NCBI RefSeq assembly: GCF_012035195.1 | Contig: NZ_JAAVJH010000012.1 | Span: 1-64,000, forward strand | DNA length: 64,000 nt | Reading direction: 5' to 3' | DNA from: Sphingomonas corticis | GTDB taxonomy: Bacteria > Pseudomonadota > Alphaproteobacteria > Sphingomonadales > Sphingomonadaceae | Part shown: in pieces, positions 58,273-64,000 of the stretch | How the letters are laid out: every line of letters begins with the position of its first letter | Position numbering within the stretch: position 1 is the first letter of the stretch | The notes under the pieces: generated by a model | Database searches by the model: none | What the model was told of the DNA's origin: nothing | What the model saw: only the letters and a program-made list of their open reading frames with translations | Program-made: the position numbers and the translations under genes

Positions 58273-58623
58273 TCAGCAGGCAGTGTCGTCGAGCATGCGG
58301 AGCAGCCGTTCGGCGAAGCCTCGGTGGTCGCCGTCGCACTCCGCCGCCGCGACGCTCACGAGCGTCTCGGGCACGACATCCTGCGCGAGGCCGAAATCCT
58401 GCGCGAGCACGACGAGACCCGCGGCCAACATGCCCCCGTTGGCGAAGATGATGGCGGGAGCGGTCCTCGCGTCGAGGATCCAGGAGCATTCGAGCACATC
58501 GAGCGGGACCGCCGCGCCGCGATCGACTTGGCCGAGCGCCATGACGAACCGGCGCACCTCCTCCCTGCGGTCGCCGCGCGGGCGGACCGCCTCTGCATCA
58601 ACACTGACGGAGCGTGCGACCAT
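58273..58623 (-). CDS. Hypothetical protein (116 aa)
   Basis: A frame with protein-like composition: LDVLECSWILDARTAPAIIF, then FANGGMLAAGLVVLAQDFGL and a helical tail RGFAERLLRMLDD. I recognise no family. Starts are unsure: ATG 58623 overlaps the divergent gene's ATG, while GTG 58557 or ATG 58542 follow GGGAGGAGG and may be the true starts. It is in the same direction as the XRE gene and 95 bases upstream of it. Confidence 0.5.
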   Translation of the reverse strand: MVARSVSVDAEAVRPRGDRREEVRRFVMALGQVDRGAAVPLDVLECSWILDARTAPAIIFANGGMLAAGLVVLAQDFGLAQDVVPETLVSVAAAECDGDHRGFAERLLRMLDDTAC

Positions 58624-59053
58624 GACTGACGAACGTCTCTACCGCTTCCACTGGCTGGAGGAGAAGCGCGGACGCAGCGCGATCCGATGGCGAGACCACC
58701 GCGGCAGTGCCGCTTCCGCCCGCGAGGAGGCCCTGACAACCGCCGAGCGCTCGGCCGACGGGGCGATCCGCGTGTCGCTGCTGACGGCAAGTCGTGCTCC
58801 GGGCCGCTTCGTGCTCACCAGCCGGAGCGGCATTCAATCGTGGCGGCCGTCGCAGGCTCTTCCGCCCTCGGCACCGAACGCCTGGGCGGACCGTCTCGAA
58901 CGGGAACGATGCCGCCAGTCCGCAGCCTCGGCCGTCAGGACGAGGCTCCAGGCCGCCAGCGAGGCCGGGCTGATCGACGCGGCAGGTGCGGCGCGGGTGG
59001 CCGCCGCCCTCGACCTGGCGCTCATAGAGAAGGCCGCGATCCGAACAGAGTGA
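58622..59053 (+). CDS. Hypothetical protein (143 aa)
   Basis: ATG 58622 follows GGAG at nine bases. The protein starts MTDERLYRFHWLEEKRGRSA, is rich in Arg, Ser and Ala, and ends with a helical repeat-like segment (ASAVRTRLQAASEAGLIDAA). A tryptophan pattern HW, RW, SW in the first 80 residues looks like a small beta-sheet unit. No function can be assigned. Confidence 0.55.
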   Translation: MTDERLYRFHWLEEKRGRSAIRWRDHRGSAASAREEALTTAERSADGAIRVSLLTASRAPGRFVLTSRSGIQSWRPSQALPPSAPNAWADRLERERCRQSAASAVRTRLQAASEAGLIDAAGAARVAAALDLALIEKAAIRTE

Positions 59054-59256
59054 CCTTGGAGCTCGGAGCCGGACGTGCCGGCGAGACGAGGCCGGACAGC
59101 AACCCAGAGGACGTGAAGACGCCGGACGCGCACAACCGCGAGATGTCTTCAGCCGCTCTCGTCGTCACGTCCGCGCCGATGTGCGCCGGATCTCTCGCGC
59201 TCCGCAGGTCGGGTAGTCGTCCAGAACGTCCGAAGAGCTCTTATGGGAGAAGCAGC

Positions 59257-59673
59257 ATGGGAAAGAAGCTGGTCGAGCAGTGCCTCGACGCCTGCGACGA
59301 ACTGGTCGCGACGACGGCGGAACTCGTCGGCCCCCACGACAAGGCCGAACTGGAGGCTTTCGCACTGAAGCTCTGCGGCCTTGAAGGCCTGGACTATGAC
59401 GATCTGGTCGCGCGGCTTCACGGGGTCACCATTCCCGGCGACTTCCGCCACGTCCGCGTGACCAACCTCAACGACGGGCGGGAGTGGTTCGCCTCCTTCA
59501 GCGTCGATCAGCGCCCGCTGGAGTTGGAACAGATCCTGCTGGACATGGCATGCTCGCTCGACCACGAGGAGGCCACCGCATCCGGACGGGGTGTATGGAC
59601 CGAGACGGTCGCGCTCCCGGTGCTCGATCCCGGCGTCCTTGAGCTGGGGGTGCGTTTCCTTCCGCTGCACTAG
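59257..59673 (+). CDS. Hypothetical protein (138 aa)
   Basis: ATG 59257 follows GGGAGAAG, a good ribosome site. The acidic protein has a helical first half (LVEQCLDACDELVATTAELV) and a beta-rich second half ending LPVLDPGVLELGVRFLPLH. No family is recognised. It lies 203 bases after the previous gene in the same direction. Confidence 0.65.
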   Translation: MGKKLVEQCLDACDELVATTAELVGPHDKAELEAFALKLCGLEGLDYDDLVARLHGVTIPGDFRHVRVTNLNDGREWFASFSVDQRPLELEQILLDMACSLDHEEATASGRGVWTETVALPVLDPGVLELGVRFLPLH

Positions 59674-59762
59674 AGACGGGCCGACTGCCGGTCGGCAAGG
59701 CAGCAGATTACCCGGCGCGGCCCACCCGGGAATGGTCTTCAGCCAGACCGCAGCGCGCACGG

Positions 59763-60257
59763 TCACCCCACGTGGAGCGGCCAGGAACTCGTGCGCCTCG
59801 GCGCCTTCCGACGAAGCTCCCGCGTCGACGCGTAGGTCGACGATCCTGTTGTGAACGGGGGCTTCACCAGCCTCCAGGTCACCGTTCCGACACGCGACGA
59901 GCTCTTGCGCACCTTGTCGCGTCTCGCCCTCAACAATCGGCAGTGGCCGGTCGCCGTGATCTGCTCATAAACCAAGCTGGACACGATCTCGATGCTGACC
60001 GCGGAGGCTCGACGCTTGATGGCGTGCCCGAGCGCCCGGTCGATCGCGTCGTAGATCGCTCGATGGTTGGTTTCCGGCTTGGACGGCCGCACCCGCAGGA
60101 ACCTCGAACCATCGTGGACGATGGGGGTTGCGACGCCGGGATTTCGGAAGGCCCAGCCATCGCACAAAAATTCCATGTGCTTACCTCGCACGGTCCTGGC
60201 GCTCGGACCGCCATGCTGGACCGCACTTTTCACGACCGTTCCGAAAGGCATAGGCAT
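59763..60257 (-). CDS. Hypothetical protein (164 aa)
   Basis: The frame begins with ATG 60257 after AGGGGG and reads MPMPFGTVVKSAVQ, followed by a stretch of ordinary, less GC-biased composition (GKHMEFLCDGWAF, HRAIYDAIDRALGHAIKRRA). The last third is basic and may be read-through of a degraded end. Its neighbour is a transposase remnant, and the sequence here is less GC-rich than the surroundings, which fits insertion-associated DNA. No function can be assigned. Confidence 0.45.
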   Translation of the reverse strand: MPMPFGTVVKSAVQHGGPSARTVRGKHMEFLCDGWAFRNPGVATPIVHDGSRFLRVRPSKPETNHRAIYDAIDRALGHAIKRRASAVSIEIVSSLVYEQITATGHCRLLRARRDKVRKSSSRVGTVTWRLVKPPFTTGSSTYASTRELRRKAPRRTSSWPLHVG

Positions 60258-60345
60258 GTCCCCCTGAGCTGCGCCGAACCTTCGATGCAAGACGTAAACA
60301 ATTCGACAGCGGCTCGGGCAGTGAAGTTCAGCCTGACACGACGGC

Positions 60346-60569
60346 TTCCAGACCTACAAGGCGGAGAGATCCGGGGGTCGGCTCGTGAAGGTCGATCCGA
60401 GACACACGTCGCAGAACTGTTCGAACTGCTGCGTCCGGGTGCCCAACCGCTCGCTGAGCGGACGCACGCGTGCCCCGCCTGCGGCCTCGTCATCGACCGC
60501 GACTGGAACGCGGCCAGAAACATCCTGGCCAGAGGTCTCGCCCTTCAACAGGCGAACGCGGGGGTCTGA
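60346..60569 (+). pseudogene. tnpB: 3' remnant of an IS200/IS605-type tnpB (frameshifted)
   Basis: In one frame from 60346 the text reads FQTYKAERSGGRLVKVDP, then RHTSQNCSNC; near 60460 the frame changes and continues THACPACGLVIDRDWNAARN to a stop at 60567-60569. These are the zinc-finger (CxxC...CxxC) and final RuvC motif (DRDWNAARNIL) of TnpB/OrfB proteins. Only about 75 codons remain, the first catalytic motifs are absent and a frameshift splits the rest, so it is inactive. Confidence 0.88.
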
Positions 60570-60770
60570 TTCCGCGGGGAGCGCAACGTGGCCCGCCAGA
60601 AGCGAGCGTGCTCCCGGGATCCTCGTGGCCAGGATCCACCTAGGCTCCCGAGACAACGGCATGGGCAGCCACACGGCTGATGAACCCGATATGCCGGAAG
60701 ACCACCTGATCGGCAGGCCCGCACGAGAACCACGACCATCGTCGGCGCAGCGCCACTTGCCCCGACAGAC

Positions 60771-61352
60771 CTACCCCTGCTCCGGCATGCCGGCGTCAGG
60801 GCCAAGCGATGCCGCCATCGCAGCGAGCCGCGCCAGCTTCTCGGTCAGCGGATCCGAGGCGGACGAACGGTCGCGGAGCATCCTGATCGCCTCGAGCCTG
60901 CCGCGTTCCGCGCGCTCGTACTTCTCCTTGTACTCCGCGGCGATCTCGCGGGTCTGGAGCCGCGACAGCTTCAACCAGCTTCGCGGAATGGCGAACTTCG
61001 AGCGCCGCGCCGACCTGCGCGGCTGGACGGTGGTCGAGAACGCGTCCACCACGCAGCGACACATCTCGTTCTCGAGCACGGTCTTGCCCGAGACCCGGAT
61101 GACGTGCTCGACCTTCCCCTCGAGCAGTTCCGTCATGCGCTCCACGGACCGGGAATTCACCTTGAGCGAGTAGTAGGCCAGCACGCCCACGGCGATCCTG
61201 ACGCTCCGGAACGAGGCCCACGCCTCCCTGCGTTGCGCGGGCGTGGCGGTCAGATCGTGAAGGTGGGGCCGCAGCCGAAAGCGCCTCACGTCGAGACCCG
61301 CGGGTCCGGGAGGCGGCTCGACCTCTTCGAGCAAGATCCTCCTTCGGGGCAT
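60771..61352 (-). CDS. Small integrase-operon protein (TnpC-like role?)
   Basis: This 193-residue, strongly charged protein has a helical C-terminal half with coiled-coil character (AAEYKEKYERAERGRLEAIR). No enzyme motif is seen. Its ATG (61352) overlaps the stop of the preceding large gene, so it is translationally coupled. In Tn554-like elements a tyrosine recombinase, a second large recombinase and a small helical protein form an operon, and this gene holds the third place in a similar series. Role is inferred from order. Confidence 0.65.
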   Translation of the reverse strand: MPRRRILLEEVEPPPGPAGLDVRRFRLRPHLHDLTATPAQRREAWASFRSVRIAVGVLAYYSLKVNSRSVERMTELLEGKVEHVIRVSGKTVLENEMCRCVVDAFSTTVQPRRSARRSKFAIPRSWLKLSRLQTREIAAEYKEKYERAERGRLEAIRMLRDRSSASDPLTEKLARLAAMAASLGPDAGMPEQG

Positions 61353-63808
61353 CAGCGGCGGCCCTTCGGATTGCCGAGGCCGGCGATCGCGTCGCGCGCG
61401 TCGATCCACCGCCTGCCGTTGCCGGGCCGCTTGGCACCCTTGCCGCGTGTGACGTACGGACCGATCCGCCGCATGCCGGTGCCCATCGCGGTCCCGATGT
61501 TCTCGAGCGTGTCGCCCTCGTCGAACCGCTTCGTCGCCGACCCGGCGCGCGCATCATGAGGCTTGATGCGCCGTCGGAAGGGGAACGACAGCGTGTATTG
61601 GACCTGGGAGATGTCCTGAAGACGCCCCGCGACCTGGAACACGTAGCGGTCGGGCCCGCAGTCACTAGGCAGGGGCGAGGAGCAGGCGTTGGGCACGATC
61701 CTGAGCCTCCGAGGGTGTTCCGGATCTCCGCCGTCGAGTTCGATGGTCAGCGCGACGAGCTCCTGGAAGGCCTTCATCGTCAGCCCGTCGAGCGGGAAGG
61801 CCCGCAGCTTGTCCCTGCGCGGCAGCATCCGCAGCTTGTGCGGGAGCTTCGGCACGGCGAGGAAGGCGGGCATGTCGTTCAGCGTGACCCACCCCCGCAC
61901 GGGGTCGTGGATGATCTGCCGGGCGGTGGTGATCCTGACATGGGCGAGGCAGATGGTGCGAAACGCGAGGCGTCCCATCGCGACGCCACGATACAACGCC
62001 GCGGCCGGGATGATGACCTCGTCCGTATGGACGAGGGACAACGCCATCAGGCGGCGATGCTCCGACGAGTCGCCGGTGAGCACATTTGGCGCCGCAAGGT
62101 GCGGGGGCGGCAGCCCCGTCGCCGCCAGGTACGCGCGCCGCTCCGCCAGGAGTTCATCGGAGAGGTATCGCGGGCGGAGAGTCGCGCCGACGAGATAGGG
62201 CTCCAGGAACGCGAGCGACGGGTTCGCGGCGATGGCTGAACGCAGTTCGCATCGGCCGATCACCAGCACCCTCTCGTGATGAAGGACGTCGGAGCCGCGT
62301 CTTGTTCCGGTCAATGCCGAGGCCAGGAAGTCGTCTTCACTGCGCCACAGCTCCTTCGGAATGGCCTGCTCCACCCGTTCCAGCTGCGTTCGTACGCGTA
62401 CTGACCGGACGTCGAGGAGGAACTCCTGGCCGACGTCGGCCGGCACCTTCCGGACGGGCAGCGGTATGGAGATTCGGATCTCGTCGAGGTCCTCGTGGCT
62501 GGCGACGGCGTGCGTATCTCTGGCGGCTCGGTAGATGGTGCCGCAATCCTCCGCGACGCCCTCCATCTCGGCGAGCATGCTGTCGAAATTGTCGGCGATG
62601 TAGTCGGCGCTGACGCGACGCCTGGCGGTCGCGCCGTCCCGCAGACGGTCGTGGTGCCGCTCCAGCATCTTCATGAAGCCGCGATCGCGCGGCACCTCCG
62701 GCATGTTCTCCTCCAGCCACTCCCTGAGCTGGACCGGCGTGGACCTTTCCTCCGCCCAGAGACGCGCCCGCCTCTCAGAGGCGACCCACTCGTAGACGTC
62801 GTAGATCCGGCACCACGGCGGCACGAGCCTGAGGATGCGACCGCTCAGATAAGCCTTGATCCGGCGGCGGATTTCGCGATGGTCTCCCATCTTTGCGCCC
62901 GCCAGCACGATCGCCATCCTGCAGTGCGCCAGCGAAATCTCGTTCTCCTTGACGAGAAAGGCGTTCGCCAGCGCGTCGCAACAGCTGGCGATCGCGAAGC
63001 TGCGGTAGCCCGTCTCGATGGAGAGGAGACGAGCGGCATACTCCGGCGTGGGTGCCGGAAGGTGCAGTCCGACCTGCCGCTCGAGGCAGGTGCCCACGAG
63101 TTCCGGGACGTCGGGGGCCAACCCCGAGATCAGCGCCTTCCGCACATCTCCCTCGATCGGCGGGAGCCGGCGGGTCCGCGCCACGCCGCTGCGGAGCTGG
63201 GCCACGGACCGACCCACCCTGAACGCTTCGGGCCGCGAGCAGAGCATCACGGCATTGATCTCGCTCTCGTGGGTGTCCCCCTCGAAGGCGTCGGGCAGGC
63301 GGGCGTAGGCTTCGATGATCTCCTCGGGGATCGGCTCAAGGCGATGCAGCCGCTTGAGGTTCTTGCACGCCCAGCGCAGCTCGCGACCGTCGGCGAACTC
63401 CGACGCGGAGCACAGGAGGCGGTCGACGATCTCGTCGGCGGTCTCCTCCGGATGGTTGAGGAAGACCGTCCAGGCGAGGTGACCGCCGCCTCCGCTCACC
63501 TCTCCAGCCAGGAAGCCGTCCAGAATGGCGGACTGGACGCCGAGCACCGCCTTGCCGCAGCGGCGCGCGAAGGCGAAGGCCCGCTCCCGGCACGGAGCGT
63601 CGGACGGGGTGGGGTTCCACCATCCGGGCGCCCTGGTCGGGGGCACGGTGAGGCTGCACGCGCGCACGGCCCGGCTCATCAGATCGGCCGGAATCACGAG
63701 GACCGGCCCCTGAGAGCACCGACGGATGTCATCGGCGCTCGGCCCAGATGCGGACCGTCGACATCGTCGGAAGCGCAGCCGTCGCTCATCGGACGGAGAT
63801 CGCGGCAC
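61352..63808 (-). CDS. Large integrase-associated protein, divergent tyrosine-recombinase-like C-terminus
   Basis: This 818-residue protein is not one I recognise as a whole. Near its end, KPHDARAGSATKRFDEGDTL followed by LENIGTAMGTGM and GPYV resembles the HxxR, helix and Tyr order of tyrosine recombinase catalytic domains (compare the usual HxxRHTxAT...LGH...Y). The first 600 residues are helical and basic and may bind DNA. GTG 63808 starts nine bases after the upstream stop; no clear ribosome site is seen. It is the middle gene of a three-gene integrase operon. Confidence 0.6.
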   Translation of the reverse strand: MPRSPSDERRLRFRRCRRSASGPSADDIRRCSQGPVLVIPADLMSRAVRACSLTVPPTRAPGWWNPTPSDAPCRERAFAFARRCGKAVLGVQSAILDGFLAGEVSGGGGHLAWTVFLNHPEETADEIVDRLLCSASEFADGRELRWACKNLKRLHRLEPIPEEIIEAYARLPDAFEGDTHESEINAVMLCSRPEAFRVGRSVAQLRSGVARTRRLPPIEGDVRKALISGLAPDVPELVGTCLERQVGLHLPAPTPEYAARLLSIETGYRSFAIASCCDALANAFLVKENEISLAHCRMAIVLAGAKMGDHREIRRRIKAYLSGRILRLVPPWCRIYDVYEWVASERRARLWAEERSTPVQLREWLEENMPEVPRDRGFMKMLERHHDRLRDGATARRRVSADYIADNFDSMLAEMEGVAEDCGTIYRAARDTHAVASHEDLDEIRISIPLPVRKVPADVGQEFLLDVRSVRVRTQLERVEQAIPKELWRSEDDFLASALTGTRRGSDVLHHERVLVIGRCELRSAIAANPSLAFLEPYLVGATLRPRYLSDELLAERRAYLAATGLPPPHLAAPNVLTGDSSEHRRLMALSLVHTDEVIIPAAALYRGVAMGRLAFRTICLAHVRITTARQIIHDPVRGWVTLNDMPAFLAVPKLPHKLRMLPRRDKLRAFPLDGLTMKAFQELVALTIELDGGDPEHPRRLRIVPNACSSPLPSDCGPDRYVFQVAGRLQDISQVQYTLSFPFRRRIKPHDARAGSATKRFDEGDTLENIGTAMGTGMRRIGPYVTRGKGAKRPGNGRRWIDARDAIAGLGNPKGRR

Positions 63809-63817
63809 ATCCGCACC

Positions 63818-64000
63818 TCACCAGCCCTCGAAGGCGGACTGCAGCGCCGGCGCGGTGCGGAAGGAGGAGGTGGGGCGCGCGACCTCGCCGCGGCCGGCCT
63901 GGAAGTCGCTCGTCCACTTCGCCCGACGAGCCGCGAAGTGGCGAGCGCCGTAGATCTTGAGCATCTCCTCCTTGCCCGCCCAGCCCATGTAGGTGGCCAG
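63818..64000 (-). CDS. Tyrosine recombinase, C-terminal end (partial)
   Basis: The window cuts this gene: only 60 C-terminal residues are present, ending with TGA at 63820-63818. LATYMGWAGKEEMLKIYGAR fits the last catalytic block of tyrosine recombinases: MGW in place of the common LGH (Trp is found there in Cre) and the nucleophile Tyr in KIYG. The rest of the tail is polar. The next gene begins nine bases later, so it leads the integrase operon that continues to 60771. Confidence 0.7.
   Translation of the reverse strand: MATYMGWAGKEEMLKIYGARHFAARRAKWTSDFQAGRGEVARPTSSFRTAPALQSAFEGW

Overview
The window is GC-rich, densely coded DNA of alphaproteobacterial character, most likely a sphingomonad (order Sphingomonadales). 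This is inferred from the rrn-linked initiator tRNA, the CYP153-type P450, the large TonB-dependent receptor typical of these bacteria, and two copies of a short protein that resembles a sphingomonad family. The left edge is chromosomal backbone: the last 45 bases of a 5S rRNA gene and an initiator tRNA-Met. Everything from about 213 to the right edge looks like a large accessory island. A large serine recombinase faces the tRNA and its coding sequence ends inside it. The right edge carries the 3' part of a tyrosine-recombinase operon. No second attachment site was seen, so the island probably runs past the window.

Layout. 169-2574: serine recombinase and a divergent double-XRE regulator. 3050-9050: an oxidative catabolic block with an HSL-type esterase, a two-domain TetR regulator, a Baeyer-Villiger-type monooxygenase, an SDR and an epoxide-hydrolase-like enzyme. 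This set fits alcohol to ketone to ester to acid plus alcohol. 9414-14907: a small secreted protein, a HEPN-like protein and a 1325-residue STAND (NACHT) NTPase with an N-terminal Mrr-like nuclease, a strong candidate antiphage locus. 15203-25580: a P450, a metzincin-like protease, a GAF-PAS-PAS-GGDEF-EAL protein, a DUF1905 protein coupled to a PCMT-erythromycin-esterase fusion, and a GNAT.

25923-44918: a second catabolic block with a CYP153-type hydroxylase, two TetR regulators, a ferredoxin reductase, an aldehyde dehydrogenase, an MFS and a GPH transporter, a TonB receptor, a zinc alcohol dehydrogenase, two flavoproteins, a thioesterase and a D-2-hydroxyacid dehydrogenase. Together these could import a hydrophobic compound, hydroxylate it, oxidise it to acid and process CoA or hydroxyacid products. 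45178-45897: two related short proteins. 45988-53449: a compact minus-strand cluster of a lipoprotein, a DUF2235 lipase-like protein, a membrane alpha/beta hydrolase, an HExxH protease and a ComEC-like MBL hydrolase, which matches no named system I know. 54060-59673: unknown proteins, and a kinase-like ATPase with a TM0106-type RecB nuclease that shares a 14-bp operator with a nearby XRE regulator. 59763-64000: a decayed TnpB end and a three-gene integrase operon.

Two regulatory patterns cross gene boundaries. A 17-bp palindrome (GTCGARC-N3-GTTCGAC and near variants) occurs in four intergenic regions, three of them beside catabolic or uptake genes. An exact repeat of GTCCCGCATCGGGA links the XRE gene to the kinase-like/nuclease operon. 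All functional statements rest on motif reading and recollection of families; no database search was run.
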